A DNA stretch of 64,000 nucleotides from Sphingobium herbicidovorans (GTDB taxonomy: Bacteria; Pseudomonadota; Alphaproteobacteria; Sphingomonadales; Sphingomonadaceae): positions 1,674,001 through 1,738,000 of the forward strand of contig NZ_CP020538.1 in assembly GCF_002080435.1 (NCBI RefSeq), given 5' to 3'. Each line of letters opens with the position of its first letter. Positions within the stretch are counted from its first letter, which is position 1. Shown piece after piece: positions 1-9,659 of the stretch. The notes under the pieces are model-generated. The model did not search any database. It had not been told where the DNA came from and saw only the letters and a program-made list of their open reading frames with translations. Made by a program: the position numbers and the translations under genes.

Positions 1-517
1 CATAGGCCCCCGCAAAGCCGTGGCTTGTGGCGAGCGCAATCTGACTCCGGCCGTTGGATGCGCCTCCCCCTTCGCTGTTCGTGACGCCGGAGACGGCGCG
101 CGCGGCTTCCTCCACCTCCAGGGCACGTTCGCGGAGCAAGGCCGGTTCGGGGTCGCTGGGATCGGCAAGGTCAAGCGCGGGGAGCGCGTCGCGCAACAGC
201 CGGTCCTCCGGAGCAAGGCCGGCATAAGGATCCTCGGGCGCCTCGCGCGCCATGGCGATGCAACGATCGACCAGCGTGCCGAGCGTCGCGGCGTTCATAT
301 CCGATGCGGCGATGCTGGCGGAACGCTGGCCGATGAATATGCGCAGGCCGATCTCCTCGCCTTCCGACCGCTCGACATCCTCAAGAGCGCCCAGGCGGAC
401 CGCCACGGTAGTGGATGCGTTGCAGGCGTAGATGGCGTCGGCAGCGTCAGCCCCCGCCCTGCGCGCCGCCGCCACCAGATCCTGGGCGCGGGACTGGGCT
501 TCTTCTAGGCTGAGCAT
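1..517 (-). CDS. pmbA: TldE/PmbA-like metalloprotease-family protein, N-terminal part
   Basis: Reading the minus strand from an ATG at 517 gives an uninterrupted frame that leaves the window at position 1. It starts MLSLEEAQSRAQDLVAAARR and continues with a segment on being exposed to a GLRIFIGQ-type strand, then SDM and a segment RCIAMAREAPEDPYAGL. This is the usual N-terminal layout of the PmbA (TldE) half of the TldD/TldE protease, which matures small peptides and degrades antitoxins in the cytoplasm. About 172 codons are visible; the family is about 450 residues. The catalytic partner TldD is not in the window. The next gene upstream on the same strand is nudC, 40 bp away, so the two may be cotranscribed. 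Identification is from family memory. Confidence 0.75.
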   Translation of the reverse strand, partial: MLSLEEAQSRAQDLVAAARRAGADAADAIYACNASTTVAVRLGALEDVERSEGEEIGLRIFIGQRSASIAASDMNAATLGTLVDRCIAMAREAPEDPYAGLAPEDRLLRDALPALDLADPSDPEPALLRERALEVEEAARAVSGVTNSEGGGASNGRSQIALATSHGFAGAY

Positions 518-557
518 GGGTGCGGGGCGTTCCTGCTAAGGGTTCGGGCCTTGGGCC

Positions 558-1478
558 TTACGCGCTTGGTTCGGAGGGGGCAACCTGCGCATCGACCCAA
601 TATTTGAGCAGATGCCAGGCGACAGCCATCGGCTGCGGACAGATGAAGGGCGCGTTGATATCCTTTGCCAGCGCGGCGCGGACGCCATCGACGTTGCACC
701 AGAAAGCATGCTCGATCTCGGTTTCGTCGAGCGCCAGCGCATCATCGTCGGCCTGCGCGATGCAGGCGATCATCAGCGAAGAGGGAAAGGGCCAGGGCTG
801 GCTCGTCACATAGCGAATCGAATGGACGCTGACGCCCGCTTCTTCCTTGATCTCACGGGCAACGGCCTCTTCGATCGTCTCCCCCGGCTCGATGAACCCG
901 GCAAGAGCGGAATAAAAGCCCTGCGGCCAGCTATGCTGTCGGCCCACCAGAACACGGCCGCGATGTTCGGCGAGCATGATGACCACCGGATCGACGCGAG
1001 GAAAATGTTCAGCGTCACAGGTGCCGCATCGGCGCGCCCAGCCTGCCTTTTCTGGTCGGGTGCCCGCGCCGCATACCGAACAATAGGGATGGCGTCCGTG
1101 CCAGTGGACCAAACTGCGCGCGGCGCCGTAAAGTGCAACTTCGTCGGCGGGCACTTCGGCGACGATCGAGCGGCTACGCGGGCTGGGCACGAAATTGCTG
1201 CCCACCTCGGCGGCAAGGCGGACAAAGATGGGCCGTTTCCCTGCCTCCAAGCCGAGCAGAAGATGATCCCCGACCTGTGCTTCCGGGCCGATCGGCTCCA
1301 TCAGCAAGTGGCCATCGAGAGTGACGGGATCGAGTCCGTCAAGGACCAGGCAGCGCGCGTCCGGCGAGGCGAAAGCCTGGGCCACGAGTTCCGGTTTCAC
1401 GCGAATATGGTCTGCTCGGTCGAGCCGTCCGCCAACAAAGCCGAGCTGCTCAGGGGCGGAGTTTTCAAGGCCGGGCAT
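558..1478 (-). CDS. nudC: NAD(+)/NADH diphosphatase NudC
   Basis: A Nudix hydrolase that cleaves NADH/NAD+ to NMN(H) and AMP and, in characterised bacteria, removes NAD caps from RNA. The 306-residue protein has a zinc ribbon with C133, C136, C151 and C154, a complete Nudix box around residues 193-215 (GFIEPGE then REIKEEAGV), and the NudC hallmark SQPWPFPSS at 226-234. The length is normal. Its start overlaps the end of mutY by 14 bp, so the two minus-strand genes are probably translated from one message. The product is cytoplasmic. All signature residues are present. Confidence 0.93.
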   Translation of the reverse strand: MPGLENSAPEQLGFVGGRLDRADHIRVKPELVAQAFASPDARCLVLDGLDPVTLDGHLLMEPIGPEAQVGDHLLLGLEAGKRPIFVRLAAEVGSNFVPSPRSRSIVAEVPADEVALYGAARSLVHWHGRHPYCSVCGAGTRPEKAGWARRCGTCDAEHFPRVDPVVIMLAEHRGRVLVGRQHSWPQGFYSALAGFIEPGETIEEAVAREIKEEAGVSVHSIRYVTSQPWPFPSSLMIACIAQADDDALALDETEIEHAFWCNVDGVRAALAKDINAPFICPQPMAVAWHLLKYWVDAQVAPSEPSA

Positions 1479-2535
1479 GCTGTGCGCTCTCCTTCATTAC
1501 CGCGTCCGCGGCACGGCGGAATAGGGTAGGCAGTCCCGCATCCCCGATCCGGGCGAGCGGCCACCACTCGCCTTCCCCCGGCGGCTGACAGTTTTCCGTC
1601 ACATGAGCGACATGGACAGTCAACGCCAGCGAGAAATGGGTGAAAATATGGGCCACGGGAGCAGCAAGCGCACGCCACTGAGCGGTCATAGGCGGGGTGG
1701 GGTCAGGAGCGGCTTCCCAATCAGACGAAGGCAGCGCGCGCATGCCGCCAAGCAGGCCCTTTGCCGATCGACGAACCAACCAGACATGACCGTCCGGACG
1801 CTCGATCCACCAGCCATGGCCAAGACGATGCGGTCTGATTTTCTTGGCGGCTTTGACAGGGAAGGCGGCGGGATCGGCCGTGAGCACAGCCGCGCAGTCG
1901 GTGCGCAGGGGACAAATGCCGCAGGCGGGCGCCCGTGCCGTGCAGATGGTCGCACCAAGATCCATCACGGCCTGGGCGAAGTCACCCGCGCGGGTTTCAG
2001 GCGTGATGCTGTCAGCCGCTGCACGAATGGCGGGCCGGGCGTTGGGCAGCGGTATGTCAATGGCGAACAGCCGGGCAACGACCCGCTCGACATTGGCATC
2101 GACGACCACCGCTCGACGACCAAAGGCAATGGCAGCGACAGCGGCGGCGGTATAGGCCCCTACTCCGGGAAGATCACGCAGGCCATCTTCCGTATCGGGA
2201 AAAGCGCCGTCACGCTCGTTCGCGACGGCGCGGGCGCAAGCGAGGAGATTGCGGGCGCGGGCATAATAACCAAGTCCGGCCCAGGCAGCCATGACGTCAG
2301 CATCATCCGCTGCAGCAAGGGCTTCAACGCTGGGCCAGCGCTCCGTGAACTTCGTGAAATAGGGGATGACTGCGGCGACCGTGGTCTGCTGAAGCATCAC
2401 CTCGGACAACCATACACGATAGGGGTCGGCGGCATTGGCGCCCGGTGGCGCGCGCCAAGGCAGACGACGCGCGCGGACGTCATAATGCCCCAGCAGATCT
2501 TCCGCTATTTTCTTGGTGTTCCCCTCGACGCGCAT
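1465..2535 (-). CDS. mutY: A/G-specific adenine DNA glycosylase MutY
   Basis: Removes adenine mispaired with 8-oxoguanine in base-excision repair. Residues 41-52 contain the catalytic glutamate (E45 in SEVMLQQT), residues 120-140 the helix-hairpin-helix (LPGVGAYTA), D146 lies in VVDANVER, and the four iron-sulfur cysteines are C198, C205, C208 and C214. The C-terminal region resembles the Nudix-like 8-oxoG recognition domain. The 356-residue length is normal. It is transcribed divergently from the DUF721 gene, leaving only 26 bp between the two starts, and overlaps nudC downstream. Confidence 0.95.
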   Translation of the reverse strand: MRVEGNTKKIAEDLLGHYDVRARRLPWRAPPGANAADPYRVWLSEVMLQQTTVAAVIPYFTKFTERWPSVEALAAADDADVMAAWAGLGYYARARNLLACARAVANERDGAFPDTEDGLRDLPGVGAYTAAAVAAIAFGRRAVVVDANVERVVARLFAIDIPLPNARPAIRAAADSITPETRAGDFAQAVMDLGATICTARAPACGICPLRTDCAAVLTADPAAFPVKAAKKIRPHRLGHGWWIERPDGHVWLVRRSAKGLLGGMRALPSSDWEAAPDPTPPMTAQWRALAAPVAHIFTHFSLALTVHVAHVTENCQPPGEGEWWPLARIGDAGLPTLFRRAADAVMKESAQHARP

Positions 2536-2561
2536 GGCTGCCCTATGCCATTAAGCGGACG

Positions 2562-3104
2562 ATGACGGAACGCCCCGCAGCACCCAAATTGAAAAGCCGC
2601 CCTGCCGCAGCCGCAGAGCGTCCGCGCGTAGGCGGACCCAGGCAGATCGCCGACCTTATGCCGCAGATCGGCGCGGCGGCTTTTCGCAAGTTCGGCTTCG
2701 TGCAATCCAGCATCGTCACCCGCTGGGCCGAGATCGTCGGAGCGCATTATGCGGAAATATCCGAACCCGAGTCGATCCGCTTTCCTGTCGGCAAAAAGGC
2801 GGGCGGCACCTTGCAACTGACAGTCATGAGCGGCCACGCCCCGATGGTGCAGCATGTGCTGCCCGACATCATTGACAGGGTGAACCGTTTCTTTGGCTAT
2901 GCCGCCGTCGCCAAGGTGACGATGAAGCAGGGCCAGGTGCATCGGTCCTCCCCCGAACGCAGGCCTCCGCCGCGCAACTTGAAGCCGATGCCGGTCGAAC
3001 TGGGTGACTCGCTGCGGGATATCGGGGATCCGGAACTGCGTGCGGTGCTTGAATCGCTCGCACAGGGGCTTGCCAATTCCAGTGGCTTGCCGAAGATCAG
3101 TTAA
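2562..3104 (+). CDS. DUF721 domain protein (DciA-like)
   Basis: A 180-residue basic protein with the DUF721 core: a helical stretch with FGFVQSSIVTRWAEIVG, then strands ending in a segment about being bound (QLTVMSGHAPMVQHVLPDII). DUF721 proteins include DciA, a loader of the replicative helicase DnaB in bacteria lacking DnaC. That role is known for some members and is only inferred here. The ATG at 2562 is preferred over an upstream in-frame start at 2445, because the longer version would run into mutY and adds a sequence unlike the family. The C-terminus is proline/arginine rich and probably disordered. Confidence 0.8.
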   Translation: MTERPAAPKLKSRPAAAAERPRVGGPRQIADLMPQIGAAAFRKFGFVQSSIVTRWAEIVGAHYAEISEPESIRFPVGKKAGGTLQLTVMSGHAPMVQHVLPDIIDRVNRFFGYAAVAKVTMKQGQVHRSSPERRPPPRNLKPMPVELGDSLRDIGDPELRAVLESLAQGLANSSGLPKIS

Positions 3105-3184
3105 AGAATGGCCGGGCGCATTTCCGGATAGGCCCGGCGCGAATTCAACAGCCGTACAGGGGCGGCGCCTCAATGGACTATCGC

Positions 3185-3856
3185 ATGACGAAATTTCGAT
3201 TGGCCGTCCTCGCCCTTGCCGTCTCGCCCGGCGTCCTGATTGCGGCGCCCGCCACCAACTGGATCAGCCGCGTGGCCCTGTCGCCGATCGGCGGACATGT
3301 GCTGGGCAATCCGGCTGCTCCAACCAAGCTGGTCGAATATGTCAGCTACACTTGTTCCCACTGCGCATATTTCGTTGGAGAGGCGAGTGCGCCGTTGAAG
3401 GCGAACTATGTGAAGGGCGGCAAGGTCAGTGTCGAGGTGCGCAATGCGGTGCGCGACAAATATGACCTGACCGCTGCACTGCTCGCGCGCTGTGGTGGAA
3501 CCGCCCGCTTCTTCGGCAATCATGAGGCGCTGTTCGCCAATCAGGAAGCCTGGATGACGCAATTGCAGGCCTATGACCGGGGCGCGGCCAAGCCCTCCGA
3601 ACAGGTCGCGGCACTTCGCGATATCGGACGAAATACGGGGCTCTACACGCTGATGGGCAAGCGCGGCTTCACGCCTGCGCAGTTGGACGCCTGCATCGCG
3701 AACCCGGGGGCGATGAAGCAGATTTTGGCGATGACGGACGAAGCATGGAACAAGATCAAGATTGGCGGCACGCCAGCATTCACCGTCAACGGTGCGATTG
3801 CGGGCGGATCAAGCTGGGCGACGTTGCGCGATGCATTGCCCGCCGTCGCACAGTGA
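3185..3856 (+). CDS. DsbA-family thioredoxin-like protein (periplasmic)
   Basis: Starts with a signal peptide (MTKFRLAVLALAVSPGVLIAA) and has a thioredoxin fold with the active site CSHC in YVSYTCSHCAYF, about 55 residues in. A cis-proline loop (GGTPAFTVNG) lies near the C-terminus and a helical insertion occupies the middle. It belongs to the DsbA/DsbG-like group, so it likely oxidises or isomerises disulfides in the periplasm. A second homologue follows 47 bp downstream with the same active site, forming a tandem pair ahead of smc. The start at 3185 rather than 3173 places the positive residues correctly for a signal peptide. Confidence 0.85.
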   Translation: MTKFRLAVLALAVSPGVLIAAPATNWISRVALSPIGGHVLGNPAAPTKLVEYVSYTCSHCAYFVGEASAPLKANYVKGGKVSVEVRNAVRDKYDLTAALLARCGGTARFFGNHEALFANQEAWMTQLQAYDRGAAKPSEQVAALRDIGRNTGLYTLMGKRGFTPAQLDACIANPGAMKQILAMTDEAWNKIKIGGTPAFTVNGAIAGGSSWATLRDALPAVAQ

Positions 3857-3903
3857 ACTAAACCCCCATCATCCTGAAGCTCGACAATCGGAGCCCTGCC
3901 GCA

Positions 3904-4638
3904 GTGAAAGCCTTTTCCGGACTTGCCATGATCGCCCTGTCGCTGACCCTTTCGGCCTGCGGGCAAAAGGACGCGACCAATTCCACCGCTGGCGAACCGG
4001 TCGCCGCTGTTGCCGCACCCGCGGGAACAAGCTGGTCCGCCACGGTCACGCAGACCCCCGAGGGTGGATTCGTGATGGGCAACCCCCAGGCGAAATTGAA
4101 GCTGGTCGAATATGCGTCCTACACGTGCAGCCATTGCCGCGATTTTGCGGTCGAAGCTTCCGAGGAAATCCGCAAGATCGTCGATAGCGGCAAGATGAGC
4201 TACGAGCTGCGCAACTTCGTACGCGATCCTATCGATATTTCGACGGCCCTGCTTGCCCGTTGTGGCGGCAAGGACGTCTTCTATCCGATCAGCGATCAGT
4301 TTTTCGCAAACCAGAATGCGATGTTCGAACAGGCGCAGGGTCTGGGCGATGCCAAATATCAGCAGCTGATGAGCGCGCCACCGGCACAGCGGTTCGGCCT
4401 GCTCGCCGAAGCGGTGGGTCTTCTCGATTTTGCCAAGCAGCGCGGTATCGCCGAGGATCAGGCGAAGCAATGCCTGGCCGACACCGCTGCTGCCGAGAAG
4501 CTGGCCAAGGGCGTCGAAACGGCCAGCAGTCAGTATAAGATCGAAGGCACGCCGACCTTCATCCTCAACGATGTGAAGATCGACGATGTCGCTACTTGGG
4601 CGGCCTTGCAGCCCAAGTTGAAGGAAGCGGGTATCTGA
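3904..4638 (+). CDS. DsbA-family lipoprotein-type thioredoxin
   Basis: Second member of the tandem DsbA-like pair, 244 residues with a GTG start. The N-terminus ends in a lipobox (LSLTLSAC), so the protein is probably membrane-anchored on the periplasmic side, unlike its soluble neighbour. The redox motif is CSHC in YASYTCSHCRDF, and the cis-proline loop is GTPTFILND. The middle helical domain is longer than in the first copy. The shared blocks LVEYxSYTCSHC and LLARCGG show that the pair arose by duplication. Substrates cannot be inferred from sequence. Confidence 0.85.
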   Translation: MKAFSGLAMIALSLTLSACGQKDATNSTAGEPVAAVAAPAGTSWSATVTQTPEGGFVMGNPQAKLKLVEYASYTCSHCRDFAVEASEEIRKIVDSGKMSYELRNFVRDPIDISTALLARCGGKDVFYPISDQFFANQNAMFEQAQGLGDAKYQQLMSAPPAQRFGLLAEAVGLLDFAKQRGIAEDQAKQCLADTAAAEKLAKGVETASSQYKIEGTPTFILNDVKIDDVATWAALQPKLKEAGI

Positions 4639-4733
4639 TTGAAACGAGGGGGGCGGACAATCTGGATCGAGCATCCCGTTGAACGACGGGCGGTGCAATG
4701 CTGCCCCGGCCTTGCCCCCTACGTGCCGTTCCC

Positions 4734-7700
4734 ATGCAGATAAAACGGCTCAAACTGTCTGGCTTCAAAAGTTTCGTCGATCAGACGGAACTGCGGATCG
4801 AACCAGGCCTGACCGGCATTGTCGGACCCAACGGCTGCGGCAAGTCGAACCTGCTTGAAGCTATCCGCTGGGTGATGGGCGAATCCAGCGCCAAGTCGAT
4901 GCGCGGCGGCGGCATGGAGGATGTGATCTTCGCAGGCACATCAACCCGCCCGCAGCGCGACTTTGCTGAAGTATCCCTGCTGACCGTCCAGGAACAGGGC
5001 GAACTGTTCAACGCGGTAGAGGTTGGCGCGGACGGCGAGTTGGAGGTGACGCGCCGGATCGAGCGCGGCGCCGGCAGCGCCTACAGGGCCAATGGCCGCG
5101 ACGTACGGGCCAAGGATGTCGCCCTGATCTTCGCTGACGCGGCCACCGGTCCGCACAGTCCTGCCCTGGTGAGCCAAGGGCGGATCGCCGCCGTCATCGC
5201 GGCGCGACCGCAGGAGCGGCGCGCCATGCTGGAAGAAGCGGCGGGCATTTCCGGCCTGCATGTCCGGCGCAAGGATGCCGAGCAGAAGCTGCGCGCGGCC
5301 GAAGCCAATCTGGTGCGTCTGGACGAAATTCTCACGGACATGGAGGCGCGAGCGAGCAGCTTGCGGAGACAGGCCAAGGCGGCCGAGCGATATATCAAGC
5401 TGTCCGAGCAAATCCGGGTAGCCGAAGGGCGCGTGATCTTTGCCCGCTGGCGCGAGGCGGCGGCGAGCGCCGATGCCGCGCGCAGGGAAGCGGCAGACGC
5501 CGAGAGCGCGGTGAGTGTCGCACAGGAAGCGCAGGCGGCAGCGGCGGCCCATGCCAATGCGGCGGTGGGCGCACTGGCCGCCCGGCGCGTGGCGGCGCAG
5601 GTCGCACGGGACGAAGCGAATGAGGCGGGGCACCGGCTCACGACGCTGCGGACCGAGCGTGATGGCGTGGTGCGCCGCCTGCATGATCTCGCTCAACAGG
5701 CCGAACGGCTGGAGGAAGATCGCGCGCGCGAAGGCACGTTGGCCAACGACGCGGCTGAGGCGATCGCACGGCTGACCGATGAGATTTCGGCGCTCAAGAA
5801 ACGGATCGCTGAAACCGACATGATGCGGCCCGACTTCGCCGGCCGCATCGCACGCGCAGAAGATGCCGCGCGCGACGCGGAGCTGGACCTTGCCAAGGCA
5901 ATGGCGCGGCAGGCGGGAGAACAGGCAGAGTTGCGCGTTGCCGAAGCCGCGCTGGTGGCCGCACAGACCCGGCTGGAACGGGCGGAACGCGAAGTGGCCA
6001 AGCTGGAAGGCGAAGCGAACGGACTACCCGACGCCGCGCCGCTGGAGGCAAAACGGGCAGAAGCAGAGGCGGCACAGGAACAGTCGAGCGTAGAACGGGA
6101 CGCCGCCGAGTTGGCAATCGCTGCCGCGGAAGCGGCGCGGCAAGTAGCGGCCGAGGAACGCGCTGCCGCTGAAACGGCGCTGGCATCCGCGCGCGCAGGA
6201 TTAGCCGCACTCGACAGCGAGGCGGCGGCACTCAAACGCGCCGTAGAAGGCGGAGCCGGACGGGCGCGCGCGCTTGACCAGCTGACCGCGGAACCGGGCT
6301 ATGAGCGAGCGTTGGCGGCGGCCTTGGGTGATGATCTGGAGGCGCCGGTAGGCGCGCAGGGAATGCGCCGGTGGACCGGAGCGGCGACATTGGCGGACGA
6401 CCCGGCCTTGCCTGCGGGCTGCCCTGCGCTCGCGGACCATGTAAAGGCGCCTGCGGAACTGGCGCGGCGGCTGCGCCAGGTTGCGATCGTGGAGAAGGAT
6501 GAGGGACAGGCGCTGGCCGTAGGACAGCGCCTCGTGACCCGCGATGGCCAGTTGCGCCGCTGGGACGGCTATTTCGCGGCGGAGGGCGGTGCGGCAGCGG
6601 CAGAGCGGCTGATCCGGTTGAACCGCCTGGAAGCAATTGCAGCGGCGCGACCGGCGGCAACCGGAGACGTCGCGACGGCGCTTTCAGCGCAGGACAGCGC
6701 AGCCCAGCGCGAGCGCGAGGCGACGGAGGCCCTGGCCCGCGCAAGAACCCAGCTTGGCAGCGCGGATCAGCGATTGCGGGCCGCCTTGCGGGCAGCAGAT
6801 GAGGCTGCGACGGCGCTGGAACGGCTTTCAGGACGGCGCGAGGCGATCGAGGAGCGGCTGGCGGAAGCGCGGGCGGACCTGGCCGGCGCGCGGGGTGAAC
6901 ATGACAAGGCGCAGACCGGGCGTGCGGTGTTGCCGGATGGAAACGAGACGCGGGCGCTGGTCGCCACGCTGAGCCAGGCAAGCGAAAAGGCCCGGATGGC
7001 GGTTAGCCAGCTACAGGCGGATCAGGCGCTTGCAGACCGTGCGCTGGCAAGCGACCAGGAGCGCATGGCTGCCGCAGACGCGGAGGCTAAGGGCTGGCGG
7101 GCGCGAGCAGGTGAAGCGGCGAAGCGAATCGCCGCCATGGTGGAACGTGAGGACGCCATCGCGGCGGAACAGGCCCAATTGGCAGAGAAGCCCGATGGCC
7201 TGACTGCGGCAATCACGGCGCTGTCCGAACAAGGCGCTGGCCTCGCTGAAGCGGCCGAGGCGGCGCGGCGGGCGGAGAGCGAGGCGGAACACGCGCTGCG
7301 AATTGCCGAGGGGCGGGTAGCCCAGGCCGGTGAGGCATTAGCGCAGGCGCGCGAGCGGCGCGCCACCGCTGCAGCGCGAGCCGAGGCAGCGGACGAGAAG
7401 CGGGTCGAGGCAAACAGGCTGTCAGGCGAGCGATTCGAATGCCCTCCACCAGTCCTGCCCGAAAAATTGGGCTTTGGAAGCCCAGAGGTCCGGACCGCGC
7501 AGAGCGAGCAGGCGGAGCATGACCGGCTGGTTGCCGAGCGCGAGCGCATCGGGCCGGTCAACCTGGTCGCGGCGCAAGAGCTGGAGGAGTTAGAGACGAC
7601 GCAAGCCACCAGCCGCGCCGAAAGCGAGGAACTGACTCAGGCGATCAATCGGCTGCGCGGGTCGATCGGTAGCCTCAATCGTGAAGGACGGCAGCGGCTG

Positions 7701-8174
7701 CTGGCCGCATTCGAGGCGGTGGACGGTCATTTCCGGCGGCTGTTCACGACCCTTTTCAATGGCGGGCAGGCGCATCTGGAGTTGATCGACAGTGACGATC
7801 CACTGGAAGCGGGCCTGGAAATCATGGCCCAGCCGCCGGGCAAGAAATTGGCCGCCCTGACATTACTGTCCGGCGGCGAGCAGGCATTGACGGCCGTGGC
7901 TCTGATCTTCGGGCTGTTCCTGACCAACCCCGCACCGATCTGCGTGCTGGACGAGGTGGATGCACCGCTGGATGACGCCAATGTCGAGCGTTTCTGCGAC
8001 CTTCTGGACGTGATGGTAGGACAGACCGACACACGATACCTGATCGTCAGCCATAACGCCGTAACGATGGCGCGGATGCATCGCTTGTTCGGCGTCACCA
8101 TGGTTGAACGCGGCGTGAGCCGGCTGGTGTCCGTCAATCTGGGCGGGGCCGAAGCCCTGCTGGCGGCGGAATAG
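4734..8174 (+). CDS. smc: Chromosome segregation protein SMC
   Basis: The condensin ATPase that compacts and segregates the chromosome. The N-terminal head has Walker A GPNGCGKSN at residues 31-39. Two long alanine/glutamate/arginine-rich coiled coils flank a hinge in the middle. The C-terminal head has the signature LLSGGEQ and Walker B ICVLDEVDAPLDD. The length of 1146 residues is typical of alphaproteobacteria. An in-frame ATG at 4698 would add 12 residues, but MQIKRLKLSGFKSF at 4734 is the conserved SMC beginning. Partners ScpA and ScpB are not nearby. Confidence 0.96.
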   Translation: MQIKRLKLSGFKSFVDQTELRIEPGLTGIVGPNGCGKSNLLEAIRWVMGESSAKSMRGGGMEDVIFAGTSTRPQRDFAEVSLLTVQEQGELFNAVEVGADGELEVTRRIERGAGSAYRANGRDVRAKDVALIFADAATGPHSPALVSQGRIAAVIAARPQERRAMLEEAAGISGLHVRRKDAEQKLRAAEANLVRLDEILTDMEARASSLRRQAKAAERYIKLSEQIRVAEGRVIFARWREAAASADAARREAADAESAVSVAQEAQAAAAAHANAAVGALAARRVAAQVARDEANEAGHRLTTLRTERDGVVRRLHDLAQQAERLEEDRAREGTLANDAAEAIARLTDEISALKKRIAETDMMRPDFAGRIARAEDAARDAELDLAKAMARQAGEQAELRVAEAALVAAQTRLERAEREVAKLEGEANGLPDAAPLEAKRAEAEAAQEQSSVERDAAELAIAAAEAARQVAAEERAAAETALASARAGLAALDSEAAALKRAVEGGAGRARALDQLTAEPGYERALAAALGDDLEAPVGAQGMRRWTGAATLADDPALPAGCPALADHVKAPAELARRLRQVAIVEKDEGQALAVGQRLVTRDGQLRRWDGYFAAEGGAAAAERLIRLNRLEAIAAARPAATGDVATALSAQDSAAQREREATEALARARTQLGSADQRLRAALRAADEAATALERLSGRREAIEERLAEARADLAGARGEHDKAQTGRAVLPDGNETRALVATLSQASEKARMAVSQLQADQALADRALASDQERMAAADAEAKGWRARAGEAAKRIAAMVEREDAIAAEQAQLAEKPDGLTAAITALSEQGAGLAEAAEAARRAESEAEHALRIAEGRVAQAGEALAQARERRATAAARAEAADEKRVEANRLSGERFECPPPVLPEKLGFGSPEVRTAQSEQAEHDRLVAERERIGPVNLVAAQELEELETTQATSRAESEELTQAINRLRGSIGSLNREGRQRLLAAFEAVDGHFRRLFTTLFNGGQAHLELIDSDDPLEAGLEIMAQPPGKKLAALTLLSGGEQALTAVALIFGLFLTNPAPICVLDEVDAPLDDANVERFCDLLDVMVGQTDTRYLIVSHNAVTMARMHRLFGVTMVERGVSRLVSVNLGGAEALLAAE

Positions 8175-8210
8175 CGGCTCCAGGACGGCAACGAAGTCGG
8201 GTATCGCGCT

Positions 8211-9659
8211 TCAAGAACGCGTTTTCATCCGTCGAAAAAGACCTCTGGCGGTCGTCGGCTCGAACATTTCCGCAGAGCCTTCCGGGTCGAGTACTTCGTT
8301 TTCGGCCAGCCATGCCTGCACATCATTGAGATCGGGCGTGACAAAGGGACGCAGGGTGCGGCCTGGCTTGTCGCGCAGTTCCTCTATGCCGGCGATCAAC
8401 CCTCGCTCGGCGATAACGGCAGCGACACGTTCGAGAGGCAAGTCGAGATGCTCCGCGACAAGATCATCTCGTATCTTGCGGATCTGGTTTTGATGGCCAT
8501 TGTTGGCGGGCAGGCTTGTGTCGATCGTGACATCGCATTCGGTGTCCAGCCGCATCGAGCGGTTGTTCATGTTGGAAGAACCGACGCGGATGGCGCGGTC
8601 ATCGACAATGAGGACCTTGGCATGGACATAGATGGGCTCGCCACGCACCGTGAAGGGGTGGTAAAGCCGGAATTTGCCATATGTGTCCCGCGCGCGAAGC
8701 GCCTCGACCAGCCGGGCACGGGCGGTATCCATTGCCTGTTGTTCGAGCCAGCCATCGGCCTGTTCAGGGTTGATGATGACGATGTCCGGCCCATTAGGGT
8801 CACCCAGACGCGCGGCAATAGCCTCCGCGATCCTGCGCGACGCGAAATATTGGCTTTCCGCGTAGATGCTATGCTTTGCCGAGGCGATCTGGCTCAGATA
8901 CAGCTTTTCAATCTCGATCAGCGGTTCCTGGTCGTCCATCTCAGGAGCGGAGCGCGAGATCGCGACGTCGACCTGTTCAAACTGCACTGCAAGCGCATCT
9001 GGCCAACAGTCGTGATAGCCCAGAACCGGCTCCAGATCATCGCCGCCCGCCCCCTTCCAGCGGGCGCGGGCATGGTGGCCCAGAGCCATCGCCACATCCC
9101 CCTGCAACGCTGTGGTCGCGTCATGCCAGGGGCCGTATGCCGTGCCGTCCGGATGATGGCGGCCGGGATCGCCGTCGCGATGATGGCGCGTGTCCCAGCG
9201 GTCAGCCGTCATATCGATACCGCCGCAGAAGGCGAAGCAATCGTCGATCACCACGATTTTCTGATGATGCGATGCCGCAGGCGGGTGATGACTGTCCAGC
9301 TTCACATGAATGCGCTTGTGCGCCATCCACTTGACGGTGGTGAAGAGGTTTGTGGGCTGCGCCATCGACTTCATGGCGCCGATGTCCCAGCGCAGCAGGA
9401 AAATCTCCAGCTCTGGATTACGCTCGACCAGCCAGCTTATAAAATCGCCGATGATGACGGGCGCGCCATCCTTCGCCTCATCCTCACGGATCAGACTGAT
9501 GGCGGCATCGAAATCCCATCCGATCAACATGATGCGCCGCTTCGCCTTCAGCATTGCCGCACGGGCGTGGCGGAAATAGGGATCGGCGTCGATGATGACG
9601 CTCGCCTTCGTGGCGCGGGCAATGCGCCAGCAGTCCTGGCCCTCGTTCGGCGCGCTCAT
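8211..9659 (-). CDS. Phospholipase D-family protein (cardiolipin synthase-like)
   Basis: A 482-residue protein with two HKD motifs: the first with H132, K134 and D139 (HHQKIVVIDD), the second in VHAKVLIVDD followed by GSSNMNNRS. The second is characteristic of PLD/cardiolipin synthase enzymes that transfer phosphatidyl groups. No clear signal peptide or membrane segment is visible, although one hydrophobic stretch (IMLIGWDF) lies near residue 45. The N-terminus overlaps the stop of ubiA by 4 bp, so it is translationally coupled to that gene. Whether it is a synthase or a hydrolase cannot be told from motifs. Confidence 0.85.
   Translation of the reverse strand: MSAPNEGQDCWRIARATKASVIIDADPYFRHARAAMLKAKRRIMLIGWDFDAAISLIREDEAKDGAPVIIGDFISWLVERNPELEIFLLRWDIGAMKSMAQPTNLFTTVKWMAHKRIHVKLDSHHPPAASHHQKIVVIDDCFAFCGGIDMTADRWDTRHHRDGDPGRHHPDGTAYGPWHDATTALQGDVAMALGHHARARWKGAGGDDLEPVLGYHDCWPDALAVQFEQVDVAISRSAPEMDDQEPLIEIEKLYLSQIASAKHSIYAESQYFASRRIAEAIAARLGDPNGPDIVIINPEQADGWLEQQAMDTARARLVEALRARDTYGKFRLYHPFTVRGEPIYVHAKVLIVDDRAIRVGSSNMNNRSMRLDTECDVTIDTSLPANNGHQNQIRKIRDDLVAEHLDLPLERVAAVIAERGLIAGIEELRDKPGRTLRPFVTPDLNDVQAWLAENEVLDPEGSAEMFEPTTARGLFRRMKTRS

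Noticed and set aside
20-508. Plus-strand open frame of 162 codons
   Set aside because: It is the opposite strand of the PmbA-like gene, which runs off the window edge.
612-1529. Plus-strand frame of 305 codons
   Set aside because: Antisense of nudC and the mutY end; no family features, and nudC has all its motifs.
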